DNA of 49,992 nt, taken from NCBI RefSeq assembly GCF_028705895.1, contig NZ_JAQWCQ010000023.1, positions 1-49,992 of the forward strand, written 5' to 3'. Shown here in pieces: positions 32,622-40,502 of this stretch. This DNA is from Massilibacteroides sp. GTDB lineage: Bacteria; Bacteroidota; Bacteroidia; Bacteroidales; Tannerellaceae. Position 1 is the stretch's first letter. Each line of letters begins with the position of its first letter. Under the pieces are notes generated by a model. The model was not told the DNA's origin and made no database searches. It was given only the letters and a program-made list of their open reading frames with translations. A program made the translations under genes and the position numbers.

Positions 32622-32927
32622 ATGAAAAACAAAAGTTACCTTAAAATGTATCTTCAGCCGGTGCTATCCTTTTTTTTACTATCGCCAAATGCCGAAAACA
32701 TTAGTAATCTTAATGAAAACATGCAGCAATTTTATACATCAAATGAAGCTGATACGGAACATGTTTTCAAGCAAAAGGCAAAAGCTCAGTTTAACGATGA
32801 AGTTGAAGCGGCATATAAAATGTTCATCGTAAAGCGCCTGAATACTATCTATAATTACCTCACATTTTTTGTAGTTATAACCATTCTCAGCATGATTGCA
32901 GCCGTTATTGGCGTCATCAGTTCATAA
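32622..32927 (+). CDS. Small C-terminal-anchored membrane protein
   Basis: 101 residues from ATG 32622 (longer frame runs through the repeat). C-terminal transmembrane helix (YLTFFVVITILSMIAAVIGVI), hydrophilic N-terminal part. Convergent with the integrase gene, 11 bases apart. May be a superinfection exclusion or other lysogeny-expressed membrane protein (inference). Confidence 0.55.
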   Translation: MKNKSYLKMYLQPVLSFFLLSPNAENISNLNENMQQFYTSNEADTEHVFKQKAKAQFNDEVEAAYKMFIVKRLNTIYNYLTFFVVITILSMIAAVIGVISS

Positions 32928-32938
32928 ACAAGCTGCTT

Positions 32939-34159
32939 TTACAAAGCCGGTGCTTTGTGCCTGATATCATCGTTGCCCTGCGTCATCAGCTCCTCAATAT
33001 AAGGAAGCATCTGATCATACGACGCATGGCCAAGCTGTGCTTTTATATACATATTGTCAATGCCGCTGCGCTTCATCATCTGCACGCCGGTATGCTTCCA
33101 GCTATACAAAGTATAACCTTTCTGGAAATTCAGCTTTACCAGATAATGTTTGAATTTATTGTACAGGAAGTTTTTACTTGCATGTTTCGGGCCTGGCTCA
33201 CTGCCAGAGGTGGAAAAATAGAATTCATCCGGATATTTATCATATCCTTTCATAATGAGTTCGGTATACAGATAATCAGGAATAGTGATCAACCGCGCCC
33301 GGTCGTTTTTGGCAATATCGCACGGAAGCCTTATCGTGCCATCGCTCCACGAAAAGTGCTTCATTTGTATCAGGCGAAGCTCATTCGGCCTCAATAAAGT
33401 GCTGTAGAGCATCTTTAGCTTAAGCCACACAACAGGACTTTCAGGCTCAATAGCATTGCGCAGCATGTTAATCTGATGTAGGTTGAAAGCAAGGTGATGC
33501 ACCGGCGTTTCCTTATACCTTCTTATACCCGTTACCGGGTTATGAGTGAGGCTCTTTTCTTCATTAATAAGGTGCTTCCAGAAACGGTTCAGCGTTTCAT
33601 TATAATCATTGAGCGATTTTCCATCCAGCCCGCGCTCTTTTATGAGGTACTCATTAAAATCCTTGATGGTATCCTGGTTATAAAAGCGGACATTTACCTT
33701 ATCAATGCCTTTTTTTGACAAGAACTGTCCAAAAATCCGCAGCTTACTTTTATAAGAGGTATAGGTAGAAGGCTCGCGCTTTATGATGTTCTTCACAAAA
33801 TGAAGATACCTACTCGAATAATACTCAAAGTTCCTGGTACTGTCAATCACATGCTGCCCGCGCCTGGCATCCGTCTCATACCTTATAAGGCTTGCATACT
33901 TCACCTTATCCTGCTCAAAAAATGGATTCCAGCCTTTCAGTAGCTTTGTTTTCCACTTCCGGATAAGCTTAGCAGCATACTTATACCGCTCTGCCTCAGT
34001 AGACAACTTTTTAAAGCCGTTGTAAATTCGGAAAGTTTTCATCCTGCCCACTGCAGGATCAAATACAGAATAATACACAAACCAACTGCCTTTCATATTT
34101 CCGGCAGCATCATTAAGCTTAGGCAGAATGACCTCTTTTTTAATCATTTCGATGTTCAT
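32939..34159 (-). CDS. Tyrosine recombinase / integrase
   Basis: 406 residues from ATG 34159 (the longer frame starts in an operator-like region). N-terminal arm-binding and SAM-like core-binding domains (about 1-210), then catalytic domain: R257 (LLRPNELRL), LYSWKHTG at 352-358, LGH (H378), and nucleophile Y387 (LPYIEEL). The second arginine of the canonical HxxR box is Lys355, a form I recall in some Bacteroidota phage integrases. It should integrate the element into a host chromosome. It lacks recognisable features of integron integrases and so does not obviously explain the attC-like array. Confidence 0.88.
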   Translation of the reverse strand: MNIEMIKKEVILPKLNDAAGNMKGSWFVYYSVFDPAVGRMKTFRIYNGFKKLSTEAERYKYAAKLIRKWKTKLLKGWNPFFEQDKVKYASLIRYETDARRGQHVIDSTRNFEYYSSRYLHFVKNIIKREPSTYTSYKSKLRIFGQFLSKKGIDKVNVRFYNQDTIKDFNEYLIKERGLDGKSLNDYNETLNRFWKHLINEEKSLTHNPVTGIRRYKETPVHHLAFNLHQINMLRNAIEPESPVVWLKLKMLYSTLLRPNELRLIQMKHFSWSDGTIRLPCDIAKNDRARLITIPDYLYTELIMKGYDKYPDEFYFSTSGSEPGPKHASKNFLYNKFKHYLVKLNFQKGYTLYSWKHTGVQMMKRSGIDNMYIKAQLGHASYDQMLPYIEELMTQGNDDIRHKAPAL

Positions 34160-34164
34160 ATTTG

Positions 34165-34184
34165 CGCCTCCCCAGGCCACAAAA
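34165..34184. repeat. 20-bp direct repeat near integrase, copy 1
   Basis: CGCCTCCCCAGGCCACAAAA lies 6 bases upstream of the integrase ATG and recurs exactly at 37142-37161. It contains the inverted GCCT-CCCC-AGGC. It could be a recombinase core or the footprint of a past insertion. Confidence 0.7.
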
Positions 34185-34235
34185 AACAGAACAGAGAATG
34201 CAGAGGATGTTTTCTTTGTTAATCCAGTTGTATAT

Positions 34236-34250
34236 ATCTGAATATCAGAT
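34236..34250. promoter_or_regulatory. ATCTGA-N3-TCAGAT operator candidate
   Basis: ATCTGA and TCAGAT are inverted around a 3-base centre, 77 bases upstream of the integrase start. The 272-base gap between integrase and repressor otherwise contains only AT-rich sequence and a GTGGG/CCCAC stem. Confidence 0.4.
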
Positions 34251-34431
34251 ACATATAATGGGTGTGGGTGGAATATGGGATTTCTCCCACGCTCTATACC
34301 CCGCGTCAATCCTATGTTTTCGGTGCTTCTATTTTCTCTGTGGCTTTTTGTTAGTTGTTAAAAAATACGTATTTTCCCTACTTATATTTCTAAAACCAAT
34401 ATTCAATATTTACCTTTCCTGTAGATTACCT

Positions 34432-34827
34432 TCAGGTGCCCGTAGCTCCTTCCTTTTCTATACCTTTTAAAAGTAAAATTTCTGCCCGAAGGCATTCATT
34501 TTCTTTTATCAGATGATCAATCACTCGGGTCAACCTATCATAATCTTCCCGCCGCATTGACTGATGATAATCTCCGGATGGTTCTGATACAATGCCATCA
34601 TTTAAACCTGACTTCAGCATTCTGCCTTCATCGAGTAAAAGCCAGTTTGCATCCACTTCCTTAAAATAACTAAGCAGTTTATAAAGCAGATCATATCTTG
34701 GCATTGAACCATTTACCAGGTTACTGATAGTCTGACTTGTTGTTCCAATCACTTCTGCAAGTTTACTTTGAGACAATTCATAATAATCCATTATCCGCTT
34801 AAACCGCTGAGTAAATGTTGATTGCAT
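34432..34827 (-). CDS. XRE-family repressor (CI-like)
   Basis: 131 residues from ATG 34827. HTH at residues about 7-60 (YYELSQSKLAEVIGTTSQTI, then SNLVNGSMPRYDLL), then a linker and a C-terminal leucine-rich helix (LIKENECLRAEILLL) for dimerisation. No S24 autocleavage domain, so induction would not follow the LexA/CI cleavage route. Divergent from the early operon, with a shared operator region at 34828-34991, the classic lysogeny switch arrangement. Confidence 0.82.
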   Translation of the reverse strand: MQSTFTQRFKRIMDYYELSQSKLAEVIGTTSQTISNLVNGSMPRYDLLYKLLSYFKEVDANWLLLDEGRMLKSGLNDGIVSEPSGDYHQSMRREDYDRLTRVIDHLIKENECLRAEILLLKGIEKEGATGT

Positions 34828-34888
34828 CTTCTTTTTATTTAGACACGTTGTAAATATCAAGTTTATTTGAAAATAAATTCAATTTTAC

Positions 34889-34920
34889 TTGACTTTATAA
34901 AGTTTGTTTTACTATCTTTG
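34889..34920 (+). promoter_or_regulatory. Early rightward promoter with 12-bp palindromic operator
   Basis: TTGA (34889-34892), 20 bases, TATCTTTG (34913-34920). The perfect palindrome ACTTTATAAAGT (34892-34903) lies in the spacer. Repressor binding here would silence the early operon. Confidence 0.72.
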
Positions 34921-34991
34921 TACTTTCTTACACATTCTTACACAAATTTATACATTATTAATCCCATTTGTCAATAGTCAAAAATAACTAC

Positions 34992-35246
34992 ATGAAAAAA
35001 AAACATGAAAAGTCTCATTACCAGAGACTTAAAAAATACCTGCCCCGCGGCTACCGCAAAATTATTTTTGAAAATACGGGCGCCAGCGAATCACTTATAG
35101 ACCACGTGCTGCGCGGCCTCCGGGAAGATAACAAGGGTATTTTAACGGAAGCTTACCGGCTTGCTGTTGAAGAACAAAAAAAGAAAAACAGCAATTCAAT
35201 TAAACTTGATTTATTGCAAAAAGAACTTAACAATTCGAAAGCATGA
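34992..35246 (+). CDS. Cro-like / HTH regulator
   Basis: 84 residues from ATG 34992. RLKKYLPRGYRKIIFENTGA followed by SESLIDHVLRGLRED is an HTH-type pattern common in the first early gene of Bacteroidota phages. First gene rightward of the switch, so a Cro or early activator role is likely. Stop overlaps the next start. Confidence 0.65.
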   Translation: MKKKHEKSHYQRLKKYLPRGYRKIIFENTGASESLIDHVLRGLREDNKGILTEAYRLAVEEQKKKNSNSIKLDLLQKELNNSKA

Positions 35247-35782
35247 TACCAGCCGGCCTCATCGACAACAACATAGAATTCTTTGCAAAAGGAAACAAAT
35301 TATTCTCAATTCAAAGCGGAATAAGATATGAGTTCCCTCACATGCCAGAGGAGCACATCACATTTCTACAAAATGAATTGGATAACGACGAGGCCGCTTT
35401 GGAAACGCTTACCCACACCCCAACGGAAGACATTTTAAGGATATATGGCATTTGTCGCTTTGGCGGATGCAATCATTTGCCTGATGTTTCTGAAGGTGAA
35501 TGCACCGATGTTTCAGAATATTACGATTGCGGTATTCGCGGACGGTGCATGTATGAGGGACTGCGATGCAAAGAGCTGGTTACCAAAAAAGGAATTATCT
35601 CTTTTCGGCAATTACAGGTAGTTATTCTCATTGCTGCCGGAAAATTAAACAAAGAAATTGCCGGTGAGCTGGATATCTCAGAAAACACAGTGGCCAATCA
35701 CCTGGTCAATATTCAACAGAAAATTGAAGGGCGTACCCGTGTTGACATTGCCACTTTTGCAAAAGAAAGGGGTATTGCATGA
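35243..35782 (+). CDS. LuxR-type HTH regulator
   Basis: 179 residues. The C-terminal 60 residues (SFRQLQVVILIAAGKLNKEI, then ELDISENTVANHLVNIQ) are a GerE/LuxR helix-turn-helix. The middle has a Cys-rich cluster (GICRFGGC, YDCGIRGRC, LRCKEL; residues about 70-112) that could bind zinc or an iron-sulfur cluster. It is a candidate activator for the unusual shared late promoter. Overlaps both neighbours by 4 bases. Confidence 0.75.
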   Translation: MIPAGLIDNNIEFFAKGNKLFSIQSGIRYEFPHMPEEHITFLQNELDNDEAALETLTHTPTEDILRIYGICRFGGCNHLPDVSEGECTDVSEYYDCGIRGRCMYEGLRCKELVTKKGIISFRQLQVVILIAAGKLNKEIAGELDISENTVANHLVNIQQKIEGRTRVDIATFAKERGIA

Positions 35783-36402
35783 AACCCGCCATCCCTTCTT
35801 CACTCAAACACATTAGCTCCGGCCACATGCTTACCGGGACCGGAAAACTGTTCAACCTGGAAAACCCAACCGCGGCCATGGTCGATATAGAAGACATTGC
35901 AGGCGCTTTAAGTAAAATGTGCCGGTGGAATGGCAACATACCTGAGTTTTATAGTGTAGCTCAGCACAGTTGCATGGTTGCCTGGCTGGCCCCACCGGCA
36001 CTCTCTTTAGCAGCCTTATTGCACGATGCACCCGAAGCCTACACCGGCGACATTATCCGGCCATTAAAAAAACTGTTGGCTCAGGCTTTTAACGACATAG
36101 AAAAACGCATCGAACAGGCCGTGTGCGACCGATTTATGTTAAGCCCAGTCGACTTTGATAACATTGCCGAATACGACAACATGGCCCTCAACATAGAATT
36201 CGAGGCATTCCACCACGACAACAAAGGCGCAAGGCAACAGATACGCACCGTTTCTGCCATGCACCTGAACTCCATGCCGGCACATGACTATTGGAGCCCG
36301 CAAGAAGGCTTCTACGCTTTCCTCAACACCTTCAAAAATATAAGTCGCGAATACAAACAAGTATTCTGCGGATCAGCTTCACTTATATCTGAAACAGCTT
36401 AA
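35779..36402 (+). CDS. HD-domain phosphohydrolase
   Basis: 207 residues. SVAQHS (H about 62) and LLHDAPEAYTGD (H82-D83) are the metal-binding HD motifs, and EYDNMALNIE adds the late Asp. YfbR-type nucleotidase family; phage members hydrolyse (d)NMP or related nucleotides and could adjust nucleotide pools or degrade cyclic or defence-signal nucleotides (inference). Early operon. Confidence 0.8.
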   Translation: MKPAIPSSLKHISSGHMLTGTGKLFNLENPTAAMVDIEDIAGALSKMCRWNGNIPEFYSVAQHSCMVAWLAPPALSLAALLHDAPEAYTGDIIRPLKKLLAQAFNDIEKRIEQAVCDRFMLSPVDFDNIAEYDNMALNIEFEAFHHDNKGARQQIRTVSAMHLNSMPAHDYWSPQEGFYAFLNTFKNISREYKQVFCGSASLISETA

Positions 36403-36413
36403 CCCTCAAAACC

Positions 36414-36686
36414 ATGGCAAACAAAATAATTGAAGTACGCATAAAGTACGACCAAAAAGGACAACCAAAAGAAATTGCCGTTCTGTGGCAAGCCAACAGC
36501 TTAGGATTTGTCAGGGCAACTTATGCCAACACAACCAAAACAACTGGATTCATATCTTTTTCAAGCAGCACAGAAATAACAAATGACTTATTCCAGCAAA
36601 TTGCCGCTTTTGGAATGTACATTCCTGGTGCAGCCCGCGAAAAATACTTCCCGGGACAACAATGGGATAACGGGATGCAGGTATGA
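36414..36686 (+). CDS. Hypothetical protein (cassette-like gene)
   Basis: 90 residues, beta-rich, not recognised. Its last codons form the left arm of an attC-like hairpin (36669-36732), the same gene-then-hairpin arrangement as the array at 45.5-47.4 kb. The leader AACCCTCAAAACC before the ATG recurs at other early genes. Confidence 0.6.
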   Translation: MANKIIEVRIKYDQKGQPKEIAVLWQANSLGFVRATYANTTKTTGFISFSSSTEITNDLFQQIAAFGMYIPGAAREKYFPGQQWDNGMQV

Positions 36687-36735
36687 AGCGGCCTGTGTTG
36701 CGCCTGCGGCAGGCTGATTTATACCTGCTGTTATC
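36669..36735 (+). repeat. attC-like element E1
   Basis: AACGGGATGCAGGTAT (36669-36684) pairs with ATACCTGC (36721-36728) followed by TGTTAT; GCCTG (36691-36695) pairs with CAGGC (36710-36714). AAC at the left and GTT (36730-36732) at the right end are the invariant triplets of attC sites. Confidence 0.6.
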
Positions 36736-36773
36736 GCTTCGGGCTTTATTTTAAATCACTTAAAAACAGATAT

Positions 36774-37097
36774 ATGAATACAATTGAAAATTTAGGATTC
36801 GAGAAAAACACAAAAGTAGTGAACGGATTCAAATCACATTTTAAAAAGGGAAATGATTTTTTATTCCTTATAGGTGCAGATTTTTGGCCGGGAAAACTTT
36901 ATAGTATTGATAAAGCATTCGAAAACCATAATGGAAAGGTTTACGGTGTCTTAACTGAAAAATCACCGGGCGTTGCTGATAAGGATTGGGTAACTGCATC
37001 AAATTTGACTTTACTCCAATTAAATCCGCTTGCTGTTGGTAAATGGCGTGATGATGGAACTGATATTGAATTTATCGAAGTGGCTTCTTTAGCCTGA
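36774..37097 (+). CDS. Hypothetical protein
   Basis: 107 residues, not recognised, mixed alpha/beta with many aromatic residues (DFWPGKLYSIDKAF). Follows element E1, so it may be the next cassette. Confidence 0.55.
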   Translation: MNTIENLGFEKNTKVVNGFKSHFKKGNDFLFLIGADFWPGKLYSIDKAFENHNGKVYGVLTEKSPGVADKDWVTASNLTLLQLNPLAVGKWRDDGTDIEFIEVASLA

Positions 37098-37141
37098 GCG
37101 ATAACTAAATATAACCAAAATCTGCAATCTAATATTAACCC

Positions 37142-37161
37142 CGCCTCCCCAGGCCACAAAA
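37142..37161. repeat. 20-bp direct repeat near integrase, copy 2
   Basis: Exact copy of 34165-34184. The 2.96 kb between the two copies contains the repressor, Cro-like, LuxR-type and HD genes plus the first cassette genes. Confidence 0.7.
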
Positions 37162-37171
37162 CAACCCTCAA

Positions 37172-37417
37172 ATGAATGTAATTACCCTCAAAGAGTTGAG
37201 CTATGAAGAGCTCACCAACTTACACACAGTCGTAAGAAACAAGCTTAAAGAAATAAACCAAAAGCTTGAACCACATGGCAAAACGCCCCTTTCAGAGATT
37301 ACCATTGAAGTAACAAAACTTGTAACCGAACGACAATTCTATTACAACTTCAGGATAATGATCTCTGAGCACCTGTTAAACCATTGTGATACCGTAAAAC
37401 TTCCTAAGCTATGGTAA
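37172..37417 (+). CDS. Hypothetical protein
   Basis: 81 residues, helical, acidic/basic mixed; not recognised. Leader AACCCTCAA precedes the ATG; overlaps the next gene by 7 bases. Confidence 0.55.
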   Translation: MNVITLKELSYEELTNLHTVVRNKLKEINQKLEPHGKTPLSEITIEVTKLVTERQFYYNFRIMISEHLLNHCDTVKLPKLW

Positions 37418-37668
37418 CCAACATCTTTCTCGCAATTGGCTTCACGCTAACATCATTTTTCTGCACGTGGCTGGTAAGAAGAAACAGGTTATACAAAGAA
37501 TTCCAGGAGACCATGGTAATTCATGACCTATGCATCTTCTATAAAGGCGAAGAAAAGCACATTGGAAACATTGTAGCCATATTTGAACACAACGTAATCG
37601 TTGAAGATCAGGAAGGCAATGCAGTGCCTTTGCAAAAAAGTGAAATATACCCAGTTTTACCATTTTAA
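37411..37668 (+). CDS. Membrane-anchored small protein
   Basis: 85 residues: an N-terminal transmembrane helix (TNIFLAIGFTLTSFFCTWLV) then an SH3-like strand-rich part (KHIGNIVAIFEHNVIVEDQE). Early operon; function unknown. Confidence 0.55.
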   Translation: MVTNIFLAIGFTLTSFFCTWLVRRNRLYKEFQETMVIHDLCIFYKGEEKHIGNIVAIFEHNVIVEDQEGNAVPLQKSEIYPVLPF

Positions 37669-37678
37669 ACCCACCACT

Positions 37679-37906
37679 ATGGAAGATACACCTCCTTATG
37701 ATAATGTTCGCTACGTGAAAAACACGGATGGATGCGATATTTTCTTTAATGAAAACGACGAAGAATTAATTCCAACAAAGCTATTTCTTACCAGAATAGA
37801 AATTGTCGAGTTAATCAATTCACTGTCCTATCTACAAAATATGCCGGGCACTCACAGCTTAGTTTTTAAAAAGGTAATTGAAGCGCTCTTTTCACAAATT
37901 AAATAA
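37679..37906 (+). CDS. Hypothetical protein
   Basis: 75 residues from ATG 37679, acidic N-terminus; not recognised. The longer frame from 37601 overlaps the preceding gene and is less likely. Confidence 0.5.
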   Translation: MEDTPPYDNVRYVKNTDGCDIFFNENDEELIPTKLFLTRIEIVELINSLSYLQNMPGTHSLVFKKVIEALFSQIK

Positions 37907-37929
37907 CAACCTGTTTAACCCTCACAGCC

Positions 37930-38448
37930 ATGAACTTTGAATTTGAAGTTGACCAGTTTAAAACTGAGCCTGCAACCGGACTTACAAGGATAATTATCCG
38001 GTACAATCTTGGCAATCTACCAGAAGTAGATGAACGCGGCTTCGATTGCCCTGAGAAAGCAACCTATTACATCGACACCATGAGGCGCGACTGGCTCAGC
38101 CGCATGTTTAACAAATACGTGAAAGCCAGCTGCATCATATTTGAAAAAACTCCTCACATGGGGTACTACAACGAACAGGCACGACTTAACTCTCTGCAAC
38201 GCTGCATAAATGGGGGTCTAATAATTGCTCAGGAAAGGTCAACAAAAGTAGTTGCAAGTTATATTGCGTCATCAAGCAAATTACTAAATCACATACTCCC
38301 ACACCCTCACAACAACAGCTTCAACACCTCTCTCGATCGCCTCAACACCATGCTGCAAGTCGCAAACAAATACCTGCAAACACATAAAACAAAATCACCG
38401 CATAACCATGGCAAAGCACTTAAATCTTATATCATATATCGGGGGTAA
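37930..38448 (+). CDS. Hypothetical protein
   Basis: 172 residues. N-terminal beta-rich part, then helical, with a His-rich segment (HILPHPHNN) and a basic C-terminus. Overlaps the methylase gene by 41 bases, so the last 14 residues are encoded in a shared region. Leader AACCCTCACAGCC precedes the ATG. Not recognised. Confidence 0.55.
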   Translation: MNFEFEVDQFKTEPATGLTRIIIRYNLGNLPEVDERGFDCPEKATYYIDTMRRDWLSRMFNKYVKASCIIFEKTPHMGYYNEQARLNSLQRCINGGLIIAQERSTKVVASYIASSSKLLNHILPHPHNNSFNTSLDRLNTMLQVANKYLQTHKTKSPHNHGKALKSYIIYRG

Positions 38449-39274
38449 ATTTCCGCATCTGAATTGGCTGATTAACCTATTTCCGAAAGGCAATTATCAT
38501 TTTATTGATATAATGTGCGGCAGTGCTAACGTAGCTTTAAATGTTGATTATCCGTTAATAACCATCAACGACCTGAATAGCGATGTAATTAACCTTTTCA
38601 AAGTAATGCGTACCGACCTCGAAGAGTTTATGAGGGTATTGTATTTCACTCCTTTTAGCAGGGAAGAGCTATATAAAATATTAGATGATTTCCACAATGA
38701 ATCAGACGATATTGAGAAAGCAAGACGATATTTTGTTCGCAGCCAACTTAGTTACGGAGCAAATGGAAGTCAGAATAACCACAAAGGAGCTGGCTTTGAA
38801 TATGCAATTCAGAAGTCAAATTATTATAGGGTTGATGGCTTTAACTTCAAAATGATAAAACTCCCCGAAATTGCAGACAAACTCAGAGGATTCCAAATTG
38901 AAAATAGAGACGTATTCGATTTATTTGAAAAAGTAAACAAGCCTAATAATATTGTTTATTTCGATCCACCATATCTAATGACCACACGCAGTTCAGGCAA
39001 AAGATACAAACATGAAGTATCACCTGAATTTCATACAAAACTTTCTGAAGCAGTAAAAGATGCCAAATGTTTTGTAGCAATTTCAGGCTATGATTCTGAA
39101 ATATACGACGAGATATTTCCTGATTTCTTCAAATCAATGAGCCCTCCAAAACGGTCAACCGTAAGTAAACGAATAGTTAACGAGTGCTTGTGGACCAATT
39201 ACGACCCACGTACCATTAACGGAGCTTTAACGCTAGAATTTGAAACAAAAAATGAAAACAATTATGGAAACTAA
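38408..39274 (+). CDS. DNA adenine methylase (Dam/D12 class)
   Basis: 288 residues. SAM-binding motif SYIGGKF (residues 9-15), IDIMCGSANVAL (motif around 34-45), and catalytic DPPY at 186-189 are all intact, in alpha-class order. Transfers a methyl group to adenine N6; in phages it usually protects DNA from host restriction or marks replicated DNA. No partner endonuclease is visible. Specificity cannot be read from sequence. Confidence 0.88.
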   Translation: MAKHLNLISYIGGKFPHLNWLINLFPKGNYHFIDIMCGSANVALNVDYPLITINDLNSDVINLFKVMRTDLEEFMRVLYFTPFSREELYKILDDFHNESDDIEKARRYFVRSQLSYGANGSQNNHKGAGFEYAIQKSNYYRVDGFNFKMIKLPEIADKLRGFQIENRDVFDLFEKVNKPNNIVYFDPPYLMTTRSSGKRYKHEVSPEFHTKLSEAVKDAKCFVAISGYDSEIYDEIFPDFFKSMSPPKRSTVSKRIVNECLWTNYDPRTINGALTLEFETKNENNYGN

Positions 39275-39659
39275 AACATCAAATGAAACGCTAATCGCCA
39301 ATAAACCTGGCATGTTCAAACTAAGCCTATACGACCGTTCAGGGAATATACTGAATATTGGTGATATCGTAAAAGTATCAGATGGGAAAAATTTTACTTT
39401 TTATGCAGAAGTAAAATACCTCGAAAATGAAAAGCTTATTACGCCTTTTCACACCTTTAGCTTTCACTCATTTGTAAAAATTGACAGCATACCCGAAAAT
39501 GCTAAAAAGTGCAGCGAAGAGCGCTACAACATCTGGTACACGTATCCCCCTGAACTTGATGATAAAAAAGCTGCCGAGGCGGCCAACCAATATCTGATTA
39601 GCTGGCGAGAATGTGAACACCTTTTAGAAAAACGCTGCTTCAGAATAGAACTCATTTAA
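39252..39659 (+). CDS. Hypothetical protein
   Basis: 135 residues from ATG 39252 (ATG 39264 equally possible), overlapping the methylase end. Contains an SH3-like strand series (LYDRSGNILNIGDIVKVSDG) as in small phage YopX-type or KOW-like proteins. Function unknown. Confidence 0.55.
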   Translation: MKTIMETKTSNETLIANKPGMFKLSLYDRSGNILNIGDIVKVSDGKNFTFYAEVKYLENEKLITPFHTFSFHSFVKIDSIPENAKKCSEERYNIWYTYPPELDDKKAAEAANQYLISWRECEHLLEKRCFRIELI

Positions 39660-39701
39660 CACAATAATTCTCAAATTCTCAAATCCTCAAATCTTTACAC
39701 C

Positions 39702-39953
39702 ATGGAAAACGCATCAATTAAAATGAATCTCTCAGCCTTCGTACACGTAATCACCAGCATGAAAGGCAAAAACGGCAATCCGGTCGAAGGTATCTTCATT
39801 CCATTCGAGAAAAACAACATCTTCAAAGGAACAAAAGGGATGTACATTGACCTTGTAGGCTTCCCAATCAGGAACAAAAACACCGATAGCCGCGACACCC
39901 ACATCATCAAACAAAGCTTCACTAAGGAAGTACGCGAAGCAATGACCAAATAG
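39702..39953 (+). CDS. SSB-like protein, interrupted by an amber codon
   Basis: 83 residues before TAG. The pattern (GIFIPFEKNNIFKGTKGMYI, DTHIIKQSFTKEVREAMT) is that of short SSB-like proteins of Bacteroidota phages. In those I recall the EAMT segment followed by a few charged residues, then PILGxM, an acidic linker and a DDLPF tail. Here exactly that continuation follows the stop in frame (39954-40079). The TAG therefore lies inside the gene, not at its end. Such proteins coat ssDNA and recruit replication proteins by the acidic tail. Without read-through the tail would be lost. Confidence 0.72.
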   Translation: MENASIKMNLSAFVHVITSMKGKNGNPVEGIFIPFEKNNIFKGTKGMYIDLVGFPIRNKNTDSRDTHIIKQSFTKEVREAMTK

Positions 39954-40079
39954 CAACAAGACAACGTGCCAATTTTCGGAAGCATGATCGACTGGAGCCA
40001 GGCAAGTCCACAAACCACCGATAACTCTATCGACACTTCATCTACACCAACACAACCGGAAGATGATTTGCCCTACTAA
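39954..40079 (+). other. In-frame SSB C-terminal tail after amber codon
   Basis: 41 codons in the same frame: QQDNVPIFGSMIDWSQ..., a Thr/Ser/Pro-rich acidic linker, and the terminal DDLPY before TAA (40077-40079). The terminal Asp-Asp-Leu-Pro-aromatic is the interaction tip known from SSB proteins, so this is real coding sequence. Confidence 0.72.
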
Positions 40080-40089
40080 GTAAATTCTG

Positions 40090-40125
40090 AACGGTTTGGC
40101 TATGTGCAGTGCCATAAACTGCATT
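40090..40125 (+). repeat. Degenerate attC-like remnant
   Basis: AACGG at 40090 with TGCAGT (40105-40110) pairing ACTGCA (40118-40123). The left half resembles the attC-like elements (AACGGTTTGGCTATG), but no right-hand GTT is present. Confidence 0.35.
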
Positions 40126-40145
40126 AACTTAAAAGCATAAATGAT

Positions 40146-40445
40146 ATGATTAAATTCGGAGGTTTCGACAAAGATGGACAGGCATTGCATATAGCCTGTG
40201 TTACCCATCGTTATTCTGATTTACCAATGAAAGGGCTTGGTAAAAGTATGGAGAGCGTGGGGATGGATGAGCCTGTAATTATTCCACAATCCGCTACACT
40301 TGAAGGTGTGACATGGGGATATACAGAAGCTGAAATTGAGCGTAGGGCTTACGAACTAAAAGCCGAAGTTAAATGGATGGAGTTACCACCACAAAATGCT
40401 GCTGATGAGCGAAAGGTTCAGATGTGGTTTCATAATGGTGGGTAA
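40146..40445 (+). CDS. Hypothetical protein
   Basis: 99 residues, not recognised, with an N-terminal strand pair and GLGKSMESVGMDEPV. Early operon, between the SSB-like and ASCH-like genes and just after an attC-like remnant. Confidence 0.55.
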   Translation: MIKFGGFDKDGQALHIACVTHRYSDLPMKGLGKSMESVGMDEPVIIPQSATLEGVTWGYTEAEIERRAYELKAEVKWMELPPQNAADERKVQMWFHNGG

Positions 40446-40502
40446 CTCGTTTATATCACCACATAATTACACTTTTAAACATTTATAAACGCTTAACACC
40501 CC

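Noticed and set aside
32939-34159. Integrase as the integron integrase for the attC-like array
   Set aside because: N-terminal arm-binding domain and overall length fit a phage-type integrase; no integron-specific features could be recognised.
34162-34470. Plus-strand ORF opposite the integrase-repressor gap
   Set aside because: It covers the operator region and the repressor 3' end antisense, without a plausible start or protein-like content.
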